NCBI GenBank assembly: GCA_001931875.2
Contig: MSJH02000830.1
Span: forward strand, 186,001-250,000
DNA: 64,000 bases
Source of the DNA: Byssochlamys sp. IMV 00236
Taxonomy: Eukaryota > Ascomycota > Eurotiomycetes > Eurotiales > Thermoascaceae
Direction of reading: 5' to 3'
The notes under the pieces are model-generated. The model saw only the letters and a list, made by a program, of their open reading frames with translations. It had not been told where the DNA came from and did not search any database. The translations under genes and the position numbers were made by a program. Shown in pieces: positions 11,487 through 21,383 of this stretch; within the stretch, counting starts at the first letter, position 1, and each line of letters opens with the position of its first letter.

Positions 11487-13091
11487 ATGGCAGAGACAAC
11501 AGTCATTTCCTTCTTCAAGGCCTATACCGGCTACATTATACTCGTGTTACTCGTTCTGAGACTCGTTACCAACAGATTCAGACGAGGACTTGCTGGGATC
11601 CCGGGCCCGAAGCTTGCGAGCTTCACGGCGCTGTGGAAGCTGTATAGTGTCTGGAAGGGTGATCACCATAATACTGAGATACGCCTACATCGCAAATATG
11701 GGCCCCTAGTGAGGATTGGGCCAAATCATATCTCAGTGGGAGATCCCAAGGCGATCCCGGTGATTTATGGCTTGAACAAGGGATTTACTAAGGTAGATGG
11801 AGACAGCCAGATATTGGAGCTTGAGATATACCAAGCATGCTGACATGGAATACTATAGACGGCCTTCTACCCAATCCAATGCATATCATGGAACAAAAAG
11901 CCGCAAATGAACCTTTTCTCATCCCGGGATGAGCAGTATCACCGCGATCAAAAGAGGTCCGTAGCCAACGCATATAGCATGACCTCACTCTTGGAACTGG
12001 AACCTGCTGTGGATTCATGCACTGAGATCTTCCTTTCGCAACTACATCGGCTTGCGGATTCCAAGACCCCTGTGGATCTGGGAATGTGGCTGCAATATTA
12101 CGCTTTCGATGTCGTCGGTGAATTTACCTTCTCGAAGAAGCTTGGCTTCCTCCAGGAGGGTCGTGATGTCGATGACATGATCAAGGCCATCGAAGGCATG
12201 TTATTGTATGCCAGTATTTGTGGACAGGTGCCAGAACTGCATCCTTTTCTCCTGGGTAACCCTCTATTCCCCATTCTTGTACCTAGTATGGAAACATGGA
12301 ACCAGGTGCTGCAGTTCACTTTGAAGGCGGTTAACTCTCGAGCATCATTGCAACGAGATGGAGAGCTCGAGGAAGGTCACCAGGATGGTGGGAAAGATAT
12401 GCTCTCGCGGTGGATGGCAATTCACCAAACGGATCCTGAGAAGCTGTCCACGCGAGACGTCATTGTCCATTTATCCACGAACGTCTTTGCCGGCTCCGAT
12501 ACCACGGCTATTGCCATGCGCGCAATTTTATACCTGCTCCTCCGCCACCCTGAGAAGCTGGCCAAGGTCCGCGACGAGATCGACAGGGCAGACCGCGAAG
12601 GGAAACTCAGCAACTTCATTTCATACCGCGAGTCGTTGTCAAGCCTCCCGTATGTGGGCGCTGTGATCAAAGAAGCCATGCGTCTGCATCCTTCTGTTGG
12701 CCTTATCCTCGAGCGCCACGTTCCCAAGCAGGGAGTTACACTCTGTGGCAAGCACATTCCCGGCGGAACAGTGGTTGGCATCAATGCCTGGGTGATCCAT
12801 CATGATGCTAATATCTTCCCGGATCCGGAATCATTCATTCCCGAACGGTGGATTGAAAGTTCTGAAGAGCGACTCAAGATTATGGAACAGAGTTACTTCG
12901 TCTTCGGATCTGGATCGCGCACATGCATCGGGAAGAATATCTCTCTGATGGAAATGCACAAGGTCATTCCACAGCTGCTGAGAGAGTTTGATATCATTCT
13001 GCATAATCCCAAGGAAAACTGGAAGACGAGAAACGTATGGTTCGTTCAGCAGGAGGGACTCGTTTGTGATCTAGTCCCGAGGAGACGATAA
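11487..13091 (+). CDS. Cytochrome P450 monooxygenase, pisatin-demethylase-like
   Basis: Two exons (11487-11792, 11859-13091) give about 512 residues, a normal length. An N-terminal membrane anchor (YTGYIILVLLVLRLV) is followed by the proline hinge GIPGPKLASF. I-helix motif AGSDTT lies at about residues 313-318, the ExxR motif is EAMR at about 374-377, the PERF-like motif reads PERW, and the heme loop is FGSGSRTCIG with the axial Cys at about 458. All catalytic hallmarks are intact, so the enzyme should be active at the ER membrane with a P450 reductase. Overall sequence resembles fungal pisatin-demethylase-type P450s; the substrate is unknown. Neighbours are housekeeping genes rather than a biosynthetic cluster. 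The ATG follows a long leader after a TATA-like box. Confidence 0.9.
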
Positions 13092-13686
13092 ATGTGACTT
13101 CTTTTCGTTCTCCTTCCAAACTTTCATGATGGAATGATGGCTACTAAGAAAGAATATATATAACTAACAGGATCCATTCCAAAGATTCGAGGGGCGGTTA
13201 CAATGCCTTTTTGTAGTTATATCCAAGCACAGTGTCAGATTGTATACAAATGTCGCTTATAATTTCTTGTCCAGACGCTCCTTGTAGCTCTCTAAACTTG
13301 TCAGGGGCGAGCACTTGGCAGCTAATACGGATTCCTGAAACACAACGGGCTTTTATATGCCAGGTCATAACTGTAGAATATAATTGATACATGATAATAA
13401 TAATACTGTACACTGAACCGGTGGCCAGGTTCGATTTGGAGTGTCGGAGATAGAGAAAAGGGCAGAGGACTGCTTTCTGGACATGTAAAATCGCTGAAAT
13501 GAGAAGACAGCGCCGAGGATTGACGAAGACGTTTCTGGAGAATATTCGTCCGCTGCCCTAATGGCGTTCTTTGGAACTCCACACACTGTATTGTGCTCTC
13601 GATAACAGACCTGACAATGCAGGAACATTCCTAGTGCGGCTACTGCTAATAGAAGTGTCCTGTTTTCATATCCAATTCGTGACGGA
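13092..13686. other. Intergenic between convergent P450 and Mba1-like genes
   Basis: About 600 bp that should carry both 3' untranslated regions. Small overlapping frames on both strands have no protein character. Nothing else seen. Confidence 0.6.
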
Positions 13687-14867
13687 TTACGGCCTCTTGT
13701 TGCCCTGCATCGTCTCCCTCATGGCTGTTAGACGTTCGCTAAGAGTCAACCCTGAGGCAAAGAATGGGCTGTCAAGATCATCCACTGTCGTAGGGGCAGC
13801 GTGACCCCAAATGCGCCAGTCATCGTCTTCACCAGTCCACCTCAATTTCTGCAGGACGATGTATTCAGTACAATCCTGCTGCTTGACCTTTTCAACGTCC
13901 CTATTGTCGGAAGCGGGTCTGACCCCACGTTTGGAACGGCCTGTAGATTGCCGGCTGGTGATCCGTACGATAACCTGTCGAACGCCGGAATTAGGTAGCT
14001 CTGGAATCTGGGTGGCACGATCCGAAACAACGCGGAGTCCAGTGAAGAAGGTCGCTGGAGTCCGCAGGTACTTCTCCAATTTCCAGCTAACCCTCTCGTC
14101 TCGAGCGCGTTTAGTGATACGCGAGCCGAAGTCATTTGCGAGGCCTGTGCAACAGATCTTGCGGAGGGTATCGGCATCGCCCCTAAGGTGTTCAGCATAT
14201 ATGGTTAGTTACGTATGGAAATGAAATGTAAGCACCACCACTGGAGTAAACATACGCCGCAAATGCTGAATACATGGCTTTGTGAAGCTCCCGAGCAACC
14301 TGTCTTCGCTCCTTTAGCCGGAGCGGAAGTCCTTTATTGATCCATTTGCTGTATGCTAGGAGACTGCTGCCCAGTTAGCAGTGCTCTTCAAGACGGTGGT
14401 CAAGTGAAAGAAGGATCACCCTCGGCCTTTTAAGACCGGTCTTGGTGCCTCTTCACGCTGTCTGAGAAGAAGTTTGGGAACAGAACATACCCCACAAAAT
14501 TTTGGAAGGCGGATTTTAGCCAGAGCCATTCCATCTGCAGTCTCTCTCGCGGCTGTTCAAAAATCGAAGGCATATCCCGCCATAGAGGCCGAATAAAGGT
14601 TCCTGGAAGAAGACCGATATCTTGCGGCAGGTCTGCTCTCGAGATTTCTCTCGTCCGTGTCCTGATACTAGGTTGAGCTGGTGTTCGAACAGGCACGTTC
14701 TGGCTAACGCCCCGTGAGCGTCTTTCTAAGGACTTCGAAAATAGCCTGCATTGTGATGATAGCACCGGAGATCGCTTCGACTGCGAGCGGAATTGCGAGA
14801 CAGCTCCGGGTGACCGTGCGGTAGAAAACAGGAAATCAGAGAGTCGCATTGAGGACGCCATGGCCAC
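13687..14867 (-). CDS. Mitochondrial Mba1/MRPL45-like (Tim44-domain family) protein
   Basis: Three exons (14867-14491, 14366-14256, 14182-13687) give about 327 residues. The N-terminus (MAMASSMRLSDFLFSTARSP, then RSQSKRSP) is Ser/Arg-rich without acidic residues, typical of a mitochondrial presequence. The core includes DIGLLPGTFIRPLWRDMPSI, WLWLKSAFQNFVG, RELHKAMYSAFAAGDADTLR and a C-terminal beta-rich half with EYIVLQKLRWTGEDDDWRIWGHA. The pattern of a short helix followed by DAxTLRxIC and a late WRIWG matches the Tim44-like fold of MRPL45 and yeast Mba1, which tether mitochondrial ribosomes to the inner membrane. Assignment to Mba1 versus MRPL45 is by resemblance only. Divergent from EOS1. 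Confidence 0.7.
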
Positions 14868-15432
14868 CGTTGAACGAACAGAGCTGGATACAGCACGACC
14901 AGCGGTATGTCGGCGTTCCTGGCTACTCCAGAGGAAAATAAATCGGCGATGGCTTTTGCCCGCGGTCTACCCGATGCTTCGAGGTCACGTGATGCTCCCA
15001 CCGGTCAAGAGAGTAACAATACTCAACTACGTGCCATCAGTTAGTTACCTAGTTATGAGAAATGACGCTTAAACCTACGTTCGTGGTCAATCCTTGCCTC
15101 TTGGACTTCATGAAATGCTGTCATTGCTAGCCAATACATAGGTATTAGCTGGCTAGCCTGTCTAAAGAATTGCTGCGGTGACATAGAGTCTCTGCAAGTT
15201 CTCTTTTCCCGCTTGACGGCTCATCCCTTTTTCTCTACTATACACTTACCATTCCACTCTACCTCTCTGCTTTAACGGCATTAACAGCACCCGGACAACG
15301 GCAGTTTCGACCTTCTCCTCACTTACCTATCATTCCGGTATCCAGAGTATCCTAATACCTCCCCATCGAATTATAACTGTACATCTTGCGGCTGTATATG
15401 CCGTGAAACAAGGCTGGCTTCCATCCGGCGCG
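14868..15432. promoter_or_regulatory. Divergent promoter region of Mba1-like gene and EOS1
   Basis: The flanking genes diverge. The EOS1-proximal half (about 15200-15350) is pyrimidine-rich, as is usual for fungal transcription start regions and leaders. No extra gene seen. Confidence 0.55.
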
Positions 15433-16646
15433 ATGCTCCTACTCCGCCCTTCCCTCCTTCGGCCTCTGCGGAGCCTCAAGTGATTCTCTCTCATCCGGAA
15501 TCGAGCCTGACATCTCGCCCGGCCTTCTCTGCGAGCGCCATTCCCAGCGATGGAAGACGATCGCCGTCGCCCGCGTCGACTATTGTCCCTCCTTCTCCGG
15601 TCTCTTCCCACTCCGAATCACCGTTCAATGCTGCCAGTGTCAGTGAGGCCAATGCTCCCGTCCCGTCGGCGTTGCATCCCCGTGTGGCTGTCATTCTGGG
15701 CGTGGACCGCAAATGGTACATACCGCTACTGGTGTGTCGGGCACTGAGCACTGCACCGGCACTATGGTGGGGTCTGCGATGTGCTTTCACTTTCCTGGCG
15801 GAGCTGCTGCGTATCAGGCCGGGCATGTGGCGGGAAGGTTGGGCGGCCGCGATAGTAGGGAGTACGATAGCGGATTGGGACGTGGAGCGGAGATTCAGGG
15901 TGACGGAAGTAGCTTTGGCGATTATGTGGGTATGTGAAGATCTATAATATATCTCGCCCAGATGCTGCAAGTATACTGAACTCTAATCAATTTCCAGTGC
16001 TGTGCTTCTGCATATCTGTCCTATTTCTTTGCTGATTGCATGATGTCTCGATGGTGGGTGTCGATACGATTATTTGTCGATTGATCCAGTCGAACTGGAA
16101 TATCTAACTTCAACAGGCTCCTCAATTACAGTCCTCCTGCTGTCGTGATTCGCCTTCTCACTATCAATGGCCTCATTTCTTATATGACATCCTGGGTTCT
16201 CTATTTGTCCGGGGCGTCCTCTGACCCACGACTCCTCCTCCCGGCCTGGATATCAATCACCACCGTACGTGCCCTTTACCTTCCCTTTCCCCTTTATCAT
16301 CGAATCTCTAGGATGCCACCGGCCAAGCAAACTGTGTGCTTAGAAGCGCGATCTACAGACATTGACCTTCCTTTACCATGCAACTCAAAATCACGCCACT
16401 ATCAAACGCGAGACCACCGCATCCATCTCCGTCCTCTCCGTCGCCAGCTTTATCAGTATGTCTTCCCTTCTACTCCAGCTCCACCTCACACGGGAGAACG
16501 AGCCTGAAGTTCCAGCTTTCGTCATTGCGAAGAAGCTATGGGAGTGGTTCTGCCAGGCCCTGCAGATGTACGCGGTACGAGATATCCACGGCGATCCCGG
16601 TGTGGGTGGTATAGGCAACGGGGGAAGCGGGGGAGTGGAGTTATGA
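15433..16646 (+). CDS. EOS1-type N-glycosylation / ER membrane protein
   Basis: Proposed exons are 15433-15479, 15548-15929, 15998-16053, 16117-16264 and 16359-16646, about 306 residues. The EOS1 signature begins HPRVAVILGVDRKWYIPLL and continues CRALSTAPALWWGLRCAFTFL; four hydrophobic segments follow, including CCASAYLSYFFADCMMSRW and the segment before LLLPAWISITT. Yeast Eos1 is an ER membrane protein linked to N-glycosylation and oxidative-stress tolerance. The last four exons are firm. The first is inferred: the EOS1 frame has no in-frame ATG upstream, and an ATG at 15433 joins it in phase through a GTGATT...CCCAG intron. The C-terminus is Gly-rich (GDPGVGGIGNGGSGGVEL). Confidence 0.82.
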
Positions 16647-17439
16647 TTTTTTTTTTCTTGTCTGATCAATTTCTGTGCTATGTAAATAGGGGGAGAGGGC
16701 AAGTCTGGACTTTTCGTACCGATTTTATGTGTTCATATTTGATTATAGTGCATCCAGGTGGTACATATGTGCAGGCTCCCCCGATACCCCATGGCCGGCA
16801 AGACAGACCACGATAATCATCACGCAAGACATTTTTGATGCTTCATGCGTGTCGAAAGGTGCAACCACAATACGCGCTAGGACGCCGACCTCGCAGACCG
16901 GCTTGAAATACTGCAATACGAAAGAAGATAATAGAATGAGATGGAAACAGAGTGAATTAAAAGGCATAAGCCTCGCCGAACACCGGTCTCAAATCCCATC
17001 CAGCGAACACTCCTAACCCACCTGCCCAAGTAACCGCAAAAGATGGGTCACAAAATCGGCTCAACATCCACCAGCAAAAGCAGCAGACAAGAGCAAAAGG
17101 CACAAATCATCTATGGGTATCTAATAACGCATCGTCCCGTCGTCCCTGCCATAATGAAAGTTCAGAGTAAACCCAGCCAGAAACTACCGCTCCCTATATA
17201 TCCTTCACTCATGCCCTAAAGCGGCTATTCCGTTTGGGTTAATAAGTTCTGACCCAGCACTTCTAGCGCTGGGATATGAATAGGACGCAAAGAGGACGAT
17301 TGAAGTGATCCGGAAACCTCAAGGGAGAGGCACGTGTACAAGGCCAGGTATCCATGAACCGAAGCCTTGATCGATCCTCCGGCACGGATTCCCTGCGCTG
17401 AGGGACCGGGACCGGGACCGGGACGGATGCGCCATACGA
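16647..17439. other. Intergenic between convergent EOS1 and eIF1
   Basis: Carries the 3' regions of both genes. Its right end holds a GGGACC hexamer array (listed separately). No supported gene. Confidence 0.6.
17402..17426. repeat. GGGACC hexamer tandem array
   Basis: Three GGGACC units plus a fourth variant unit, ending 14 bases from the eIF1 stop codon on its 3' side, so it would be in the eIF1 3' untranslated region. Confidence 0.85.
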
Positions 17440-18248
17440 TTAGAACCCGTGCACCTTAGTTGGGGGTCAGTAACTGACTCTTGACATGGTGAGAGAGAGA
17501 CCCGTCGACTGAGACGTACCTTGATGGTCTTGGCATCAAGTTCGAGACCTTCCTTCTTGTCGGTCAAGAATTCCTGGACGTCCTTACGCTGGTCTCCTTG
17601 CAACTGAATCACCTCACCCATCTCGGTGTCATTGACAATGGTGCCATTGCAGGCTAATCCGGAATCAGCATCATGGTCATCCCTGCAGAGAGACAATGCC
17701 ACAACAAAGGCTGCAACAACATACCGAACTTCTTCTTGATGACCTTCAAGATCTTCTTCTGATCGAACTTCTTGGGGAGACCCTGGACAGTGGTCAAGGT
17801 CTTTCGACCATTGCGCTCTGCAAGTTACAACCACCATTAGCGTCTTTTGTCGCGCACCACCCGACGACAGCCAAGATCAGCAACAGTCAAGAGGACACGT
17901 ACGTTGGATTCGTATATGAATGTAATTTTGAGACTGTTTAGTCTCGCCGGTGTCTTCGTCAGCTTCGGCGAAGGGGTCTATTGTCGTGCTCGTTAGCCAC
18001 CAAGCCACGTCTCAAGATTACCCCACCATCATCCACAAAGGGTAGCGCAACACGATAAGATTGAGCAGCCTGCAGTTTCATCGAAGAACAAGTTGACCAG
18101 CTGCCATCTACCGCGTTTTGACTCGTGTAGGCAGGAAGCGATCGAACTATCGGAGACAGAAAGTCCTCGTTCCCCATGGTGGATGGCCCGGTCGAGGGAG
18201 GGGTACAAAGTCACACTCACCGAAGGTCTTGAGGTTTTCGATGGACAT
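17440..18248 (-). CDS. sui1: Translation initiation factor eIF1 (SUI1)
   Basis: Five exons (18248-18221, 17977-17903, 17817-17725, 17653-17520, 17454-17440) encode 114 residues, the normal eIF1 length. The protein starts MSIENLKTFDPFAEADED and contains IHIRIQQRNGRKTLTTVQGL, KKFDQKKILKVIKKKFACNG, then GTIVNDTEMGEVIQLQGDQR and the ending KTIKVHGF. eIF1 binds the 40S subunit near the P site and enforces accurate AUG selection. The last exon codes only VHGF plus stop. The start codon has T at -3 and T at +4 (GTTTATGTCC), a poor context, as expected for the known eIF1 autoregulation. The frame is also open upstream of this ATG for about 100 codons. Confidence 0.97.
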
Positions 18249-19172
18249 AAACTCGTCCTTTGCCCGAAATCGACTAAAAAGGGTTTGAGGGAATAAAGAC
18301 TGGGGGATCGAGAGCGTTTGTCTCGTAAGGCTGCGATGAGAGCGTGTCGTTGAAGAACAGTTGTCTGATGATGGTGTCGGGAACCAAGAGAGTTGGGAAG
18401 AGAGAAAGTCGGGGGAGGGCTTTCTTAGCAGGTGGGCAGGTGGGCGGGCACAAGACCGGCGGGAGCCAGTCACAGACGAGAAGACTCTGCCGACGGAGGC
18501 GAACGCCGCTCTGGGCCAATCAGACCCACGGATCAGGCGTTTTGGCTGAGTCATCACGGGTGGCCAAGGCCCTGACTGGTTGCCCGCAAGATCTCGTACT
18601 TTCTACACGTATCAGGCGGTATCAGTACTACGGTACATGGATCGAAAAGCCGGGGGCATGTGTATGTGGTATATCATGGAGGAATCCATTCTATCGTGCG
18701 AATTTCTCTCTGTCCTGTGGGCGGGATCGAAAAGTCACATTCGAGTGCGAATGTCCCTATGATTGTTGAGATATAGTATCCGGTTTTGCGATGTCATTAT
18801 TCCTATTATTCGACAAGACTTTCTAATAATCCTCTGATATGTGATTTTCAAACACAATTATGGTCTGCTTATTGCATACCCATCACATGCTCGGATGTAA
18901 GGATCATACCAAGATGCACATCGGTCATGATTAGTCGTTGGTCAATGCAACCATCATCGTGATCCAGTACACCAGAAGTGAAGTTGATAATAGACACAGC
19001 CTATTGGAACATATTGCTTCCGAAGCAGCAGGGTATCAACGCGTTCGTCCCTATGGTCGGCTGTATCTGGCTTCGACCCATATTGTACAATACAATCGCT
19101 AGTATTCACCTGGCTACTAACCAGCCTCCTTCAGATTATCCGGCGAGATATCGCTCTGTAACTGTAGATCAC
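18249..19172. promoter_or_regulatory. eIF1 upstream region and Asterix 3' region
   Basis: Both neighbours are on the minus strand. The part nearest eIF1 (18249-18560) is GC-rich and pyrimidine-rich on the minus strand, consistent with a strong promoter and leader. It contains an ATG at 18557 in frame with eIF1 and a separate overlapping upstream frame from 18519. Confidence 0.55.
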
Positions 19173-19974
19173 CTATGCTGACGGGACGGGAATTGGAGTC
19201 GCAGCAGCGTTGCGAGGTGCGGCAGGAGGCAGGAACAGAGGGAAGTATGTCTGAGTAGCAGGTCAGAAAGGAATTAATTCGGAGTGCACAATAGAGCAGC
19301 CATAGCTGGGAACGTACGACAACGAGGGCCATCACTAAAACAAGAAACAAAGGCAGGTCAGCTATGAACGTCCACGTATACTCAAACCAATCGACATAGC
19401 AAGATCGACTTACGCGACATGAAGACGGACATATAGGCTGGTGTACTCGCCGTCTTCCTCTGCTCGGGGGACTCGGCTAGCCAGGTCTGGAGAGAAAAGA
19501 CAAGGGAAACCCTAACAATCTGGTTGGATTTCATTTCATCTTAGATAAAGGATAGCGAGAGTTCCAGCCTACCATCCGATCATCCTGCATGCATCACATC
19601 TTGTAAGAAACTCGATCGACCACTGGGTCCAGTAAGGGTTCTCACCTATTTCTAGTGAACATCTAGGGCGATATTAGCATACCAACCTGTAGAGCACTGG
19701 AGATAAGAGGAACCCACCGCAGCCATAGGCATCGTGCTCGACATGGCACCTTTGCGCAGACAGTTAGTCATCACTCCACGTAGTTATAAGTTATGCTGTG
19801 GCCACCGCGACTGGTTCCGTACCCGACATATCGGCCTCGTTCTTGTCCTTGGGCGGATCAACATAGGGGATGACTAGAGGTAGAATGCTGTTAGAACCAT
19901 AGCCATAAAATGCAGCAACTGTAGGTTTCGAGCTTACCCAGGTCCGGCCTCCGCATGTCCTTCTTCGAAGCCAT
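19173..19974 (-). CDS. Asterix / WDR83OS (UPF0139) ER protein of the PAT complex
   Basis: Eight small exons (19974-19938, 19873-19823, 19749-19718, 19662-19646, 19584-19573, 19511-19414, 19334-19318, 19250-19173) join in phase to 113 residues. The protein starts MASKKDMRRPDLVIPYVDPP, runs through SSTMPMAAMFTRNRMIGW, then WLAESPEQRKTASTPAYMSV and a hydrophobic C-terminal segment FMSLMALVVTYFPLFLPP. This matches the UPF0139/Asterix family; in animals Asterix with CCDC47 forms the PAT complex, which protects membrane segments during insertion at the ER. Three exons are only 12 or 17 nt, so gene finders may miss it. None of the frames alone exceeds 80 codons. Confidence 0.88.
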
Positions 19975-21383
19975 CTTGGATTTAAATTGCACGGAAAGAT
20001 TCTCCCAGAGTAGAAAAGAGTCGCTCTCTCAGTTGCGCGCGCGGTGTGCTGAATGGACAGGTAGCGCGCGAGCTTCTAGATCGAAAAGAGTCCGCTCGGC
20101 GGCCGCCAGTTCGGTACTGCTGCCGGGCCCACCCCCGGAAGAAGAGATCCTCCAAGTTCCAACAGACAACATGACAATAACGAATCGTACCAGGTCTGCA
20201 AGCGAGATATTGTACTCTCAGCCTATATCTATCATTTGATCTACTTGCGTGCTACGTGCTATAACGTTTTGTGATTCCTATTCATCACTTATCTCCAGAG
20301 AATTGAGGGATGAGCCGCATCCTTGTCCTCACCAAAGCCGCTAGCCATGCATATACGATATGTACAGTACGGAGTACATAGAGTAGTTATGTCTCCAGAA
20401 CGTTACACAAGAATGGCTTGCAGCGACGCAGGCAAGGGCAAAGTCGAGAGAGCATCAATAGTTCGGAAGTACCGGTCATCGAAATTATTGATATGGGGCA
20501 ATCCCATGTTCGGACCACGTAGCGAATTGAGGTGAGATATCTGGGGCAAGAAATAGATAGCATATCTCAGCATTCCAATTCGTCAGTTGCCAACCATCTC
20601 AGATCACGGTCGCATATATGTCTATTACTGCGCAGTAGTTAGTTAAAAAGAGTTCATGCTTCAGTAATCCACCAGATCGCCCCAATGTCGGTGACTCGGT
20701 GAGTGGGAAGGGCGATGATAAGCAACATAATACGGGGGACAACTTCCGGATCACACAATGGTCAGGTTAATAATAATAATATAAGACGACTAACTAACTA
20801 ACTAACTAGCCAGTTAACTAACTACAATCTCCATCGCGGAAGTAGTGAGTGAGAAAGCGAGAGCGAGCCATAACTATCTGGCTGATACCTAGTTAGTCTG
20901 GTGTGGTGACTGCTCCACTGCAACCACGCCATCCGAGGCCCGTACCGTTACCGTACGGTCACTTACCCCATCGGTCGTGCTCATTCGGCTTTCATCAACT
21001 CCCGATTACTACTCATCTAATCCTAATCGACATCTTGCTGCCCTCTGCTGACCCTCTGGTCTGCTTCTTTCATCGTAACTAACTATCAACGGTCTTGACC
21101 CCTCTGTTGGGCTGCCATATTCGGAGGAAAGGGGACTACTCCAGGTACGGAATCCCGCTTGTCACGGCTGCTGCTATCCGTTTGCTGATTGAGCAGTCTC
21201 ATTGCGCTCAGGTCTTCCACCGATTCACGAGGGAAAGAGAAAACAGCGCATGAGGCCTCCCCGAGCTACGAGTACATATTCTAGATCTACGCTGCGCAGA
21301 AGTCGACGGTTGGACTATTCCCTCTTCCTATAACCTGCTCGATGCTTCATATTTGATATCCGGATCGACACCATGTGCCTGAG
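19975..21383. promoter_or_regulatory. Divergent upstream region of Asterix and MED12
   Basis: About 1.4 kb between divergent genes. It contains a CTAA tetranucleotide array near 20789-20825. The segment before MED12 (about 20990-21370) is CT-rich and likely holds its transcription start and leader. No supported open frame. Confidence 0.55.
20789..20825. repeat. CTAA tetranucleotide array
   Basis: CTAACTAACTAACTAACTAG followed by CCAGTTAACTAACTAC; the units partly recur in inverse orientation (AGTTAACT). A simple-sequence repeat. Confidence 0.8.

Noticed and set aside
15491..15970. 159-codon minus-strand open frame
   Set aside because: Antisense to the EOS1 exon that carries the conserved EOS1 signature.
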